A stretch of 8,862 bases of DNA from Oscillospiraceae bacterium (GCA_017620315.1 JAFZQQ010000115.1:1-8862), one strand, 5' to 3'; positions 1 through 7,072 are shown, counted from the first letter of the stretch. Notes: generated by a model from the letters alone, not told the origin. Made by a program: numbers and translations.

Positions 1-989
1 AGACTTGAGCCGTCGTTCGATGCGGAACCGTCCACCGCAAGCCCGACGGGTACGCCGAGACGCAGCATTTCAGGTACTGACGCGACGCCGGAGGCGAGCT
101 TCATGTTTGATATCGGACAGTGGGCGACGCCTGTGCCGGTCTTCGCAAGCAGACGAAGCTCGTCCTCGTTGAAATATATGCCGTGGGCGAACCATACGTC
201 CTTGCCCAGCCAGCCGAGACGCTCCATGTACGCAAGAGGGCGTATCCCCTCACGCTCCAGCATATAGTTCTGCTCGTCGAGCGTTTCGCAAAGGTGCGTG
301 TGCAGCCGTACTCCGCAGCTCCGTGCGAGCTTTGCGCTTTCACGCAGAAGGTCGGCAGAGACAGAGAAGGGCGAGCAAGGCGCCAGCGCGACGCGGTGCA
401 TGGCATAGGGCTTTGGGTCGTGGAAACGCTCGATGGCGGAGGCGCTGTCACGCAGTATTTCGTCGACGCTCTGCACCACACTGTCCGGAGGGAGACCGCC
501 GTCCTTGACGGAAAGATCCATGCTACCGCGTGAGGCGTGAAAACGCATACCCAGCTCGTCAGCCGCGGCAAACTGCGCGCCGAGCAGATCGCCTCCGCCG
601 TTGGGGAAGACGGAGTGGTGGTCGAAGCAGGTCGTACAGCCGTGCTTCATAAGCTCGCACATGCCTGCGAGCGACGAGAGACGGACGACCTCCTCGTCCA
701 GGTTTTTCCAGATCTCATAGAGTGTCTTGAGCCAGTCAAACAGCTCCATGCTCTGCACCTCGGGCAGATTGCGCGAGAATATCTGATAGAGATGGTGGTG
801 CGTGTTCACAAGCCCCGGATAGCAGAGCATCTGCGAGGCGTCGAGAGTTTCATCCGCATGTGCCGACAGCGAGGGCCCGATCGCGCGAATGACTCCGTTA
901 TCGGCAAACAGATCCACGTTTTCGTAAACCGTGTCCGCATCGTCACAGGAGACAAGAGCTTTGATATTCTTTATCAACAGGGAAGCCAT
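1..989 (-). CDS. 8-oxoguanine deaminase-like amidohydrolase (C-terminus beyond window)
   Basis: This is a metal-dependent amidohydrolase whose best match by remembered family motifs is 8-oxoguanine deaminase, which converts 8-oxoguanine to urate and ammonia; relatives include hydroxyatrazine and guanine deaminases. I translated 329 codons from the ATG at 989, and the gene runs off the left edge. Visible motifs are GLVNTHHHLYQ (metal HxH at about H64 and H66), FDWLKTLYEIW, RFHASRGSM followed by DGGLPPDS (about 150-170), APCSPFSVS (203-211), HTHLCET (H230, H232, catalytic E235), the metal His at H269, TGTGVAHCPISNMKLASG and VDGSASNDG (D320). These follow the family order with no missing ligand. 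The start is set by GAGGAGG six bases upstream. It is the last visible gene of the purine transporter operon, 58 bp after the second permease, with a terminator-like hairpin between them. Cytosolic. The exact substrate is inferred; a guanine or related triazine substrate is possible. Confidence 0.82.
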   Translation of the reverse strand, partial: MASLLIKNIKALVSCDDADTVYENVDLFADNGVIRAIGPSLSAHADETLDASQMLCYPGLVNTHHHLYQIFSRNLPEVQSMELFDWLKTLYEIWKNLDEEVVRLSSLAGMCELMKHGCTTCFDHHSVFPNGGGDLLGAQFAAADELGMRFHASRGSMDLSVKDGGLPPDSVVQSVDEILRDSASAIERFHDPKPYAMHRVALAPCSPFSVSADLLRESAKLARSCGVRLHTHLCETLDEQNYMLEREGIRPLAYMERLGWLGKDVWFAHGIYFNEDELRLLAKTGTGVAHCPISNMKLASGVASVPEMLRLGVPVGLAVDGSASNDGSS

Positions 990-1005
990 AATGATCCTCC
1001 TCGGA

Positions 1006-1032
1006 AAAGGGAGCGGCCTTGCCGCTCCCTTT
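1006..1032 (-). terminator. Intrinsic terminator or attenuator between permease and deaminase
   Basis: A perfect 12-bp stem (AAAGGGAGCGGC with GCCGCTCCCTTT) has a 3-nt loop. On the minus strand it is followed by TTTTCC and then directly by the GAGGAGG ribosome binding site of the deaminase. It lies only 16 bases after the permease stop codon. Too little space remains after the hairpin for a separate deaminase promoter, so it probably works as a partial terminator, or as an mRNA-stabilising 3' hairpin, that sets lower deaminase expression. Confidence 0.75.
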
Positions 1033-1047
1033 CGCATGTAATTGACT

Positions 1048-2034
1048 TTAGCGTTCTTCTCTGAAATAGCTGAGACCGAGGCTTGCGGGGGGCTGGTTCT
1101 CGCGCTTCTTGCGCAGCGAAACGATGATAAGAACAATGAGAGTGATGACGTAGGGCAGCATCTTGAACAGCTCAAGAGTTTTGCGCGAAAGACCGGGGAT
1201 GTAGAGGTAAGCCCAGTAAACAAAGCCGAAGAGATAGGAACCCCAGACCGCGCTGATGGGCTTCCAGGTGGCAAATATGACCAGCGCGACAGCGAGCCAG
1301 CCGAGACCTTCGATGGTGCCGTCGTTTGCCCAGGTACCCTTGATATAGTCCATCGTGTAGAACAGTCCGCCGAGACCGGCAACCGCCGAGCCGACGATGA
1401 TCGCGAGGTACTTGTAGCGCGTGACGTTGATACCCGCCGCATCCGCAGTGCCGGGGTTTTCACCGACGGCACGCAGATTAAGTCCCGTGCGCGTGCGCAT
1501 GAGGAAGTGGCGCGCCAGGATCGCGAGCGCTATCGCGAGATACGCCATAAAGCCGTGGGCAAACAAGAGCTTTCCAATGGTGCCGAGATAGCCGAGCTTG
1601 GTATAGGCAATGTAGGCGCTGGAGGTCACCGGCACGGAGATCTGTCCGACGCCGCCGGCAAGGGTGTTGAGGCTCGCACCGAAGAAATTCGCGACGCCTC
1701 CGCCAAAGATGGTCAGCGTAAGTCCGGTAACATTTTGGTTTGCCCGCAGCGTTATGGTCAAAAATGCGTAGATAAGCCCGCCGAGCGCGGAGAACAGGAT
1801 CGAACAGCCAAAGCTCAGCAGCAATCCGACAACGGGGGAGGCTCCGCCGTTGAGCTCATAGTAGAACGCTGCAATCATTCCGCCTATGCCGCCAAGGAAC
1901 ATGATGCCGGGAATACCGAGGTTGAGGTTTCCGGCCTTCTCAATGAGGATTTCACCCACGGCGCCGAGCATGATGACCGTGCCGAACGCGATCGCCGAGT
2001 TGATCAGGGCAAGCAGTTGGTCTTGTGTCAGCAT
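1048..2034 (-). CDS. ABC transporter permease, nucleoside type (NupQ-like)
   Basis: This 328-aa inner-membrane permease of the BPD_transp_2 family matches the second permease of BMP-dependent purine nucleoside importers such as B. subtilis NupNOPQ. Nearly the whole chain is hydrophobic and forms about eight to ten membrane spans. The N-terminal portion holds the family-type segment EKAGNLNLGIPGIMFLGG (compare ERSGVVNIGLEG in relatives). A cytoplasmic coupling segment RAVGENPGTADAAGINV lies in the middle, and the tail is basic (SLRKKRENQ). It overlaps the preceding permease at TGATG. The start is ambiguous. The ATG at 2034 lies 11 bases from AGGAGG, whereas a GTG at 2037 lies 8 bases away and would give a GTGA overlap and one more residue. 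It pairs with the 2034-3152 permease to make a heterodimeric channel. Confidence 0.88.
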   Translation of the reverse strand: MLTQDQLLALINSAIAFGTVIMLGAVGEILIEKAGNLNLGIPGIMFLGGIGGMIAAFYYELNGGASPVVGLLLSFGCSILFSALGGLIYAFLTITLRANQNVTGLTLTIFGGGVANFFGASLNTLAGGVGQISVPVTSSAYIAYTKLGYLGTIGKLLFAHGFMAYLAIALAILARHFLMRTRTGLNLRAVGENPGTADAAGINVTRYKYLAIIVGSAVAGLGGLFYTMDYIKGTWANDGTIEGLGWLAVALVIFATWKPISAVWGSYLFGFVYWAYLYIPGLSRKTLELFKMLPYVITLIVLIIVSLRKKRENQPPASLGLSYFREER

Positions 2035-3152
2035 CACTTGTTCGACCTCCTTCCGTTGAAGCGGACGGTATAGTTAACAAAGAACTCGCTGCCGAGCAGG
2101 AAGAACAGTATGATGCCGGTGATCATCTCGCTGACCTCCTGAGAGAGGTTGTACGCCGAGGCGATGGCCTGCGCGCCCTTTTGAAGGAAAACAAGCAGGA
2201 ATGAGAAGATGATCATGACCACGCTGTTGAATTGCGCCAGCCACGCGACAATGATCGCGGTAAAGCCGCGCCCGCCGGCCGTTGAGGTCGATATCGTATG
2301 GCTTGCGCCGGAGACGGCGACAAAGCCTGCAAGTCCGCAGATAGCGCCGGAGAGCACTATTGTGCGCACATAGGCGCGGTTGACGCGGATACCGGCATAG
2401 CGAGCGGTATTTTCGCTGTCACCGATGACGGCAATCTCATAACCGTGCTTAGAGTGGTTCATGTAAAGGTACATCACAAGCGTTACCGCAAGAACGATAA
2501 TGACGTTCCAGCCGTAGTCCTTATTGAAACCCGGACTGAGCAGGTTTGGCAGCCAGCCCTGTTTTCCCTGCGAGTTGATAACGCCTACGCTGTTCGAGCC
2601 GAAGGGGTTTTCCCACATCGCCACAAAATAGCTCGTAAGCTGGATGGCAATATAATTCATCATCAGCGTGAAGAGCGTTTCATTCGTGTTCCAACGTGCC
2701 TTGAACATGCCGGGAAGAAAACCCCAAATGCCGCCGGCAATCATGCTGACGACGATCATCAAAAGCAGCAGCACCACGGTCGGGAGGCTTTTCAGGTAGA
2801 TCATGCAGGCTGCGGAGGCAATGCCGCCGACAAGTATCTGACCCTCCGCGCCGATGTTCCAGAAACGCATCTTGAATGCCGGGGCAAGGCCGACGGCTAT
2901 GCACAGCAGAGTCATCGCGTCGCGAATCGTGACCCAGATACGTTTGCCCGTTCCTACCGCGCCGTCGAGCATGGTGGCAAACACCGCGGCGGGATTGAGA
3001 CCGGAGACCGAGATGATGACGATGCCGCTGACGACGAGGCTCAGCAGAAAAGCGATAACGCGGATGCCCCAGGCCTTCCATGCGGGCAAAAGCTCGCCTC
3101 GCTTGGACATCAGTATCATGGGTTCACGGTTCTTCTTTTCAACGGTGCTCAT
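2034..3152 (-). CDS. ABC transporter permease, nucleoside type (NupP-like)
   Basis: This 372-aa membrane permease of the BPD_transp_2 family corresponds to the first permease of the NupNOPQ-type purine nucleoside importer. A charged N-terminus of about 28 residues (MSTVEKKNREP onward) leads into the first span (WGIRVIAFLLSLVVSGIVII). Roughly nine further hydrophobic segments follow. The family segment FKMRFWNIGAEGQILVGG is clear near residue 110. A cytoplasmic coupling region AVIGDSENTARYAGIRVNRAY lies in the second half, and a positively charged tail (RFNGRRSNK) ends the protein. The start was chosen at the ATG at 3152 because it overlaps the ATPase stop as ATGA and sits behind AAAGGAGGAGG; longer readings upstream lie inside the ATPase gene. 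Translation is probably coupled to the ATPase. Confidence 0.9.
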   Translation of the reverse strand: MSTVEKKNREPMILMSKRGELLPAWKAWGIRVIAFLLSLVVSGIVIISVSGLNPAAVFATMLDGAVGTGKRIWVTIRDAMTLLCIAVGLAPAFKMRFWNIGAEGQILVGGIASAACMIYLKSLPTVVLLLLMIVVSMIAGGIWGFLPGMFKARWNTNETLFTLMMNYIAIQLTSYFVAMWENPFGSNSVGVINSQGKQGWLPNLLSPGFNKDYGWNVIIVLAVTLVMYLYMNHSKHGYEIAVIGDSENTARYAGIRVNRAYVRTIVLSGAICGLAGFVAVSGASHTISTSTAGGRGFTAIIVAWLAQFNSVVMIIFSFLLVFLQKGAQAIASAYNLSQEVSEMITGIILFFLLGSEFFVNYTVRFNGRRSNK

Positions 3153-4693
3153 ACGGCCTCCTCCTTTCTGTGCTGAGTCATAAGGAGTCCGACTTCTTCC
3201 TTGGTGATCGAGCGCGCGTCCACAATGCCCGAGACCTGGCCGCCGCACAGCACGACCAGCCTGTCGCACAGCTCAAGCAGCACGTCGAGATCCTCGCCGA
3301 CGTAAATGACCGCGACGCCTTTCATCTTTTCGGCAGTCAGCAGGTTATAGATGGTGTAGGAGGTGTTGATGTCCAGTCCGCGCACGGCGTAGGCAGTCAT
3401 GAGCACGGCGGGATCCTGCGCGATCTCACGCCCGACAAGGACCTTCTGAACATTGCCGCCCGACATACGGCGAACGGGGAAGGAGGTGCTTGGCGTGACG
3501 ACCTCGAGGTTTTTCCAGATGGAGTTTGCGAGCTGCTCGGGGCCCTTTCTGTCAACAAACACGCTCTTGCCCTTGCGCCACGAGCGCAGCATCATGTTGC
3601 CCGTCATGCCCATGGAACCTACAAGCCCCATGCCGAGACGATCCTCCGGCACGAACGCCATTCCGACGCCCGCTTTTTTGATGTCCAGCGGATCCATGCC
3701 GACAAGGTTTTTATCGGCGCCGCTTTTGGGGTCGTGGAACAGTATTTCACCGCTTCGGACGGGATAGAGCCCGGCAATGGATTCGAGCAGCTCCTTCTGT
3801 CCGCTTCCCGCGACGCCCGCGATGCCGAGTATCTCGCCGGAATTGAGGGTGAAGCTTACGTCGTCAAGACGCTTGACGCCCAGCTCGTCGTAAACGGTGA
3901 GGTTCCTGAGCTCAAGACGCGGCTTCGGATCCACCGGTTCGGGACGGTCGATGTTAAGCAGCACGCTGTGGCCGACCATCATATCCGTAAGCGACTGCTG
4001 GTCAGCGTCCTTTGTCATGACGTCGCCTATGTACTCGCCCTTGCGCAGCACCGCCACGCGGTCGGAGACGTCGAGCACCTCGTGCAGCTTGTGAGTGATG
4101 ATGATCAGAGACTTACCGTCCTTCTTCATCGCGCGCATGATGTCAAAAAGCTTGTCGGTCTCCTGCGGGGTGAGCACCGCGGTCGGCTCGTCGAGGATCA
4201 GAATGTCCGCCCCGCGGTAGAGGACCTTGACGATCTCGACGGTCTGCTTCTGCGAGACCGACATATCATAGATCTTCTGATCGGGCTTGATGTCAAAGCC
4301 GTAGCGTGAGCATATCTCAGAGACCTTTTCGCTCGCCTTTTTGAGATCGAACGAGCCCTCGCCCTCAAGACCGAGGACGATGTTCTCGGTCGCGGTAAAG
4401 ACGTCGACAAGCTTGAAGTGCTGGTGTATCATGCCGATACCGTTGTCAAACGCATCCTTCGGCGAGGCAATCGTCACGGGCTTGCCGTGAACGTATATCT
4501 GCCCTTCGTCGGGGAAGTAGATACCGGAGAGCTGATTCATGAGGGTGGTCTTGCCGCTGCCGTTCTCACCCAGCAGAGACAGTATCTCGCCCTCCCGCAG
4601 CTCCATGCAGATGTGGTCGTTTGCAACGACCTTGCCGAAGCGCTTGGTTATGTTTTCCATTTTGATGGCACATGCGGCGCCCAACGCGATCAT
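3149..4693 (-). CDS. Double-domain ABC transporter ATPase (NupO/RbsA-type)
   Basis: This cytoplasmic energising subunit of the nucleoside importer has about 514 aa and two fused nucleotide-binding domains, the usual size for the family. Domain 1 is complete: Walker A GENGSGKTT (42-50), Q91, signature-region SVSQKQ (145-150), Walker B ILILDEP (164-170) and switch H201. Domain 2 is degenerate, as is usual in this family: the Walker A equivalent reads GVAGSGQKEL, although MSGGNVQK is kept, and the Walker B region has become VLMTAYAVRGLD where many relatives have a Q-P-T-R-G-L-D pattern. One site is therefore expected to hydrolyse ATP. The start is uncertain. The ATG at 4693 directly abuts AAAGGG, and a TTG at 4684 would have better spacing. 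Homology (AIKMENITKRFG) begins just after either. The gene overlaps the next permease by ATGA. Its former upstream partner is now about 3.5 kb away because of the inserted element. Confidence 0.9.
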   Translation of the reverse strand: MIALGAACAIKMENITKRFGKVVANDHICMELREGEILSLLGENGSGKTTLMNQLSGIYFPDEGQIYVHGKPVTIASPKDAFDNGIGMIHQHFKLVDVFTATENIVLGLEGEGSFDLKKASEKVSEICSRYGFDIKPDQKIYDMSVSQKQTVEIVKVLYRGADILILDEPTAVLTPQETDKLFDIMRAMKKDGKSLIIITHKLHEVLDVSDRVAVLRKGEYIGDVMTKDADQQSLTDMMVGHSVLLNIDRPEPVDPKPRLELRNLTVYDELGVKRLDDVSFTLNSGEILGIAGVAGSGQKELLESIAGLYPVRSGEILFHDPKSGADKNLVGMDPLDIKKAGVGMAFVPEDRLGMGLVGSMGMTGNMMLRSWRKGKSVFVDRKGPEQLANSIWKNLEVVTPSTSFPVRRMSGGNVQKVLVGREIAQDPAVLMTAYAVRGLDINTSYTIYNLLTAEKMKGVAVIYVGEDLDVLLELCDRLVVLCGGQVSGIVDARSITKEEVGLLMTQHRKEEAV

Positions 4694-4737
4694 CCCTTTC
4701 TGTGGAAGCTTTGCGGAGGTTACAATATTACTAAATG

Positions 4738-4766
4738 AGTCTAACACATTTTTTAATGCTTGTAAA
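4738..4766 (-). promoter_or_regulatory. Candidate promoter for the ATPase-permease genes
   Basis: On the minus strand TTTACA (4766-4761) is separated by 17 bp from TAGACT (4743-4738), about 45 bp before the ATPase start. It lies in host DNA between the disrupted terminator and the ATPase gene. It could keep the transporter expressed despite the insertion, and it fits a strong terminator having originally separated the binding-protein gene from this part of the operon. The boxes are reasonable but not perfect. Confidence 0.4.
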
Positions 4767-4822
4767 CAAGAAGAACAAAAAAATTTGCTTGAAGCCTAAA
4801 AAATTGTTTGTTTATCTCAAAA

Positions 4823-4843
4823 GAAAAAAGACGCCCTTTTGAG
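4823..4843 (-). terminator. Left half of the host terminator split by the element
   Basis: GAAAAAAGACGCC (4823-4835) is the left arm and CTTTTGA (4836-4842) the loop of a host intrinsic terminator whose right arm is now at 8325-8337. The stem would be 13 bp and followed by U-rich sequence on either strand, so the original was bidirectional. The left flank alone can form a weaker substitute hairpin, with CTCAAAAG (4816-4823) pairing with CTTTTGAG (4836-4843). Confidence 0.85.
4834..4843. repeat. Target site duplication, left copy
   Basis: CCCTTTTGAG is identical to the copy at 8316-8325, in the same orientation, and directly abuts the left inverted repeat. Ten bases is within the range known for IS4-family insertions. 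Confidence 0.88.
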
Positions 4844-4860
4844 CAATACCATTCACTTAG
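4844..4860 (+). repeat. Left terminal inverted repeat of the element
   Basis: CAATACCATTCACTTAG matches the reverse complement of 8299-8315 at 16 of 17 positions, the only difference being C versus A at position 11. It is the presumed transposase-binding end. Confidence 0.87.
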
Positions 4861-4867
4861 GCAGAAA

Positions 4868-4910
4868 GCAGAAGCCTTGCGCCTTTTGGCGCAGGGTTTC
4901 TGTACTTTTT
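4868..4910 (+). terminator. Inward-facing terminator at the left end of the element
   Basis: A stem of about 16 bp, including a few G-T wobbles (4868-4883 with 4888-4903), has a TTTT loop and is followed by ACTTTTT on the plus strand. It lies just inside the left inverted repeat and would stop transcription entering from the left flank before it reaches the element's own promoter and transposase. Confidence 0.6.
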
Positions 4911-4955
4911 CAAAAAGTTTCAAGCCCAAACATCAAAAAGTTTCAAGCCCAAACA
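4910..4955. repeat. Two perfect tandem 23-bp repeats near the left end
   Basis: Two identical 23-bp units, 4910-4932 and 4933-4955, each contain AAAAAGTTTCAAGCCCAAAC. They lie between the left-end terminator and the promoter at 4963. They could be accessory protein-binding sites or a slippage duplication; nothing in the sequence decides between these. Confidence 0.8.
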
Positions 4956-4962
4956 GCAACAC

Positions 4963-4991
4963 TTGACTTTCCTTATGAGCCGTGGTATTAT
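4963..4991 (+). promoter_or_regulatory. Promoter of the 65-aa ORF and transposase
   Basis: TTGACT (4963-4968), a 17-bp spacer and TATTAT (4986-4991) make a good sigma-A promoter facing the transposase. Transcription would start near 4998, leaving a leader of about 150 nt that includes the hairpin at 5061-5108. Confidence 0.65.
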
Positions 4992-5060
4992 ATTTTTAAG
5001 GTCAATAAAAAAAGTGAATAGCCTCAGCAAGAACGTTTAAATTGACGCAATGTTCGTTGA

Positions 5061-5108
5061 ACGGCGCGCCGGAACTGACCGCGATAAGCGGCGTTTTCGG
5101 CGCGCCGT
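5061..5108 (+). promoter_or_regulatory. Hairpin in the leader of the 65-aa ORF, possible attenuator
   Basis: A perfect 10-bp stem, ACGGCGCGCC (5061-5070) with GGCGCGCCGT (5099-5108), encloses a smaller CCGC/GCGG hairpin and is followed by TTTTCGC. It sits between the promoter and the ribosome binding site of the 65-aa ORF. The short T-run makes weak termination or attenuation possible. Confidence 0.45.
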
Positions 5109-5145
5109 TTTCGCATATACTATGCTGTTTTACGGAGGCCTTAAT

Positions 5146-5343
5146 ATGAGAGTAAAGAAACTCGGCGTTGAGCTATCTTACACGCACGACATTTGCTTCA
5201 CGATTTACAAATTTATTCAGAAAGACGTTGATGTCGATGATGAAAACGCCATAAAAGCGTTTGAGGACGAAATCGCGGAACAGGCTCGTGCTGAAGCACA
5301 CCACGTTATCGAGGAAGCAAAACGATTCACACTGTTTGACTAA
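5146..5343 (+). CDS. Hypothetical 65-aa protein upstream of the transposase
   Basis: I do not recognise this family. The start at 5146 is supported by ACGGAGG seven bases upstream; an in-frame reading back to 5050 would run through the strong leader hairpin and has no ribosome binding site. The protein begins MRVKKLGVELSYTHDI and has a mixed N-terminal half. It then has an acidic, alanine-rich, probably helical C-terminal half (DENAIKAFEDEIAEQARAEAHHV). There is no membrane segment and no helix-turn-helix that I can see. It is the first gene downstream of the element's promoter and lies 65 bp before the transposase, so it may share its transcript. A role in regulating or assisting transposition is only a guess. 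Confidence 0.6.
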   Translation: MRVKKLGVELSYTHDICFTIYKFIQKDVDVDDENAIKAFEDEIAEQARAEAHHVIEEAKRFTLFD

Positions 5344-5351
5344 CCACACAA

Positions 5352-5386
5352 GGAACGCCGCGCCGAGCCGAACGGCGCGGCGTTCC
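5352..5386 (+). promoter_or_regulatory. Perfect 13-bp hairpin before the transposase ribosome binding site
   Basis: GGAACGCCGCGCC (5352-5364) pairs perfectly with GGCGCGGCGTTCC (5374-5386) around a 9-nt loop. It lies between the 65-aa ORF stop and the transposase AAAGGAG, ten bases before that site. There is no T-run, so it is probably not a simple terminator. It could stabilise the mRNA or hinder translation of the transposase from long transcripts, as hairpins near the start do in some insertion sequences. Confidence 0.6.
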
Positions 5387-5408
5387 CGTTACGAGAAAGG
5401 AGCACACC

Positions 5409-6698
5409 ATGAAACCGGACATAATCAAAGCCCTGCTGAATGAAGCAATCGGACGCGAAGTATTGATGAAAGGCGCGAACATCGACGATATACGCAGATA
5501 CTCCCGCAATCGCAAGCTACCGCTCGAAACGATGGTTCGGTTTATACTGACTATGGGCGGCGGCAACCTCACCAATGAGCTCATTGCGGCGGGAATTGAT
5601 GCAACGCCTCCCGCTTTCGTTCAGCAAAGACGCCGGATTAAGCCTGTGCTGTTCCAGAAGATTTTTCAGGACTTCAACAAGACAGAAGAATTATTCGCGG
5701 ACTACAAAGGAAGGCGTATTCTCGGAGTGGACGGCACGACGGTCTCTTTGCCATACCACAAGGACGGGGAAACCTTTATCCCGATTGATACGCACCCGCG
5801 CGGAGGTTACAACGCCTATCACGTCACACCGATATATGACCTCTTGGGAGGAACATACATTGACGCCGTTTGCCAAGTACAAGCGGCGCAAGACGAGCAG
5901 GGGGGCCTGATTTCCATGCTCTACAAGCCCTGTATGCGAGAGCACAAGAGTGTGGTGGTCGGGGACCGCGGATTTGAGGGGTACTCGCTGGTTGCCCACT
6001 GTCAGAACGCGGGAGTGGACTTTCTGATTCGCGTCAGACCGCTTATGAAAGCTGTCCGCGCGCTTGAAATGAAAGAGCTTGACACGGATGTATCGTTTAC
6101 CTTAACCACCAGTCAAAGCCGCGCCCACCGCGAGTTAGGCTACATTCTGATGCAAACCACGAACAACAGCGGACACAAAAACCGCGCACGCTGGGATTTT
6201 GCGCACATCAACCCTTTTCCTATGAGCTTTCGCGTTGTGAGATTCAAGCTACCCACCGGAGAGTTTGAAACGCTCATTACATCCCTTCCGCGCACGTTTA
6301 CAACGGAAGATATAGAACGTATGTACCACTTAAGATGGAATATAGAACAATCGTTCCGTAACTTGAAATATAGACAGGGGCTGATTGCGATTCATTCCAT
6401 CCGCGATGATTTCGCACAACAGCAAATTTGGGCGGCACTTACGATGCACAACTTTTGTCAGCGAATCATCAGAGAAATCGAGCCTGAACAAAACCCTGCA
6501 AACAAGTATAAGCGGCGAATCAACGCAGGCGTGGCTATGCAGCTTTGCAAGGAGTATTTCCGCGATCCATACGCGGATTCTGACGCGCTCGTGCGGGAGA
6601 TTATGAAGCACACCGAAGCGGAGCGCCCCGGACGGCAAAGCGAACGGCGCATGACGACCAAAACGTGTACGAGCTTTCAGTATCGCGTACCATCATAA
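5409..6698 (+). CDS. IS4-family DDE transposase
   Basis: This 429-aa transposase catalyses cut-and-paste movement of the surrounding element. The acidic triad is visible at D108 (LGVDGTTVSLP), D186 (VVGDRGFEGY) and E313. The last lies in the IS4 hallmark Y-x2-R-x3-E-x6-K (Y306, R309, E313, K320; sequence YHLRWNIEQSFRNLKY). The roughly 125-residue insertion between the second D and the E is typical of the family, whose insertion domain is beta-rich. The N-terminal 100 residues probably contact DNA. The start at 5409 follows AAAGGAG at a normal distance. The frame is intact and the length is typical, so the enzyme may be active. A strong terminator follows six bases after the stop. Confidence 0.95.
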   Translation: MKPDIIKALLNEAIGREVLMKGANIDDIRRYSRNRKLPLETMVRFILTMGGGNLTNELIAAGIDATPPAFVQQRRRIKPVLFQKIFQDFNKTEELFADYKGRRILGVDGTTVSLPYHKDGETFIPIDTHPRGGYNAYHVTPIYDLLGGTYIDAVCQVQAAQDEQGGLISMLYKPCMREHKSVVVGDRGFEGYSLVAHCQNAGVDFLIRVRPLMKAVRALEMKELDTDVSFTLTTSQSRAHRELGYILMQTTNNSGHKNRARWDFAHINPFPMSFRVVRFKLPTGEFETLITSLPRTFTTEDIERMYHLRWNIEQSFRNLKYRQGLIAIHSIRDDFAQQQIWAALTMHNFCQRIIREIEPEQNPANKYKRRINAGVAMQLCKEYFRDPYADSDALVREIMKHTEAERPGRQSERRMTTKTCTSFQYRVPS

Positions 6699-6703
6699 AA
6701 AGA

Positions 6704-6733
6704 CGGGGGTGTGTTTTCACGCCCCCGCGTTTT
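6704..6733 (+). terminator. Transposase terminator
   Basis: CGGGGGTGTG (6704-6713) pairs with CACGCCCCCG (6718-6727) over 10 bp with one T-G wobble and a TTTT loop. It is followed by CGTTTTCC and lies just after the transposase stop codon. Confidence 0.8.
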
Positions 6734-6836
6734 CCCCCTATCCTTGACAGCCTAAAAATTTTTTCACTTCAAAACCCCGTGCTTTGCACGCCCGCGCGAG
6801 TAAAAAAATGCCATACACAACCCAAAAGCGCCCGTT

Positions 6837-6854
6837 GTACTAAAATTTTCGTAC
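6837..6854. repeat. 18-bp near-perfect palindrome
   Basis: GTACTAAAATTTTCGTAC is its own reverse complement except for one mismatched pair (positions 5 and 14). It may be an operator for an unknown dimeric protein, but no matching second site was found in the window. Confidence 0.5.
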
Positions 6855-6900
6855 ATAGCCCCGTTAAGTTTGGAGAAAACCGCGCGGCATGGTTGCGCCG

Positions 6901-6934
6901 AAATCGCCTTGTTTTCAAAAACGGGCGATTTTTT
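6901..6934 (+). terminator. Second intrinsic terminator after the transposase
   Basis: AAATCGCC (6901-6908) pairs with GGCGATTT (6924-6931) and the structure ends in a run of six T. It backs up the terminator at 6704-6733 and isolates the acetyltransferase from transposase transcription. Confidence 0.65.
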
Positions 6935-7043
6935 GATGCTCTCCCCCAACTTGTTGAGATTTTGGCATTTTCGCCCAAATGATACAAACCGTGAAAATTT
7001 TGATACATTTTGGGAACTTGTTGAATTATCAGCACAACGGTAT

Positions 7044-7072
7044 TTGACAGCTATCCATTCTTGATGTAGAAT
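7044..7072 (+). promoter_or_regulatory. Strong promoter of the acetyltransferase gene
   Basis: TTGACA (7044-7049) is a consensus -35 box, followed by a 17-bp spacer and TAGAAT (7067-7072), which differs from the consensus -10 at one base. Transcription would start near 7079, about 40 bases before the acetyltransferase start. Confidence 0.8.

Larger units (their letters stand above)
6734..7043. other. Non-coding spacer between transposase and acetyltransferase
   Basis: I see no convincing gene here. The longest open frame is on the minus strand (6764-7081), has no clear ribosome binding site and crosses the terminator and promoter elements, so I treat it as spurious. Contents are a small hairpin CGTGC/GCACG (6778-6790), a near-perfect palindrome at 6837-6854, a terminator at 6901-6934, and A/T-rich sequence with short repeats of ACTTGTTGA and GATACA around 6949-7025. 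It may be a join between the transposition module and the passenger module. Confidence 0.5.

Noticed and set aside
120..1064. Plus-strand frames opposite the amidohydrolase gene
   Set aside because: The minus strand encodes a complete series of amidohydrolase motifs in one frame; the plus frames have none.
1042..4309. Long plus-strand open frames opposite the permease and ATPase genes
   Set aside because: They are histidine-, aspartate- and arginine-rich shadows of clearly recognisable minus-strand genes.
4910..4955. Possible CRISPR repeat
   Set aside because: Only two units, directly abutting with no spacer between them, and no cas genes in the window.
5050..5145. Longer 97-aa version of the small ORF before the transposase
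   Set aside because: The extra N-terminal part runs through a strong hairpin and lacks a ribosome binding site, while the internal ATG at 5146 has ACGGAGG at ideal spacing.
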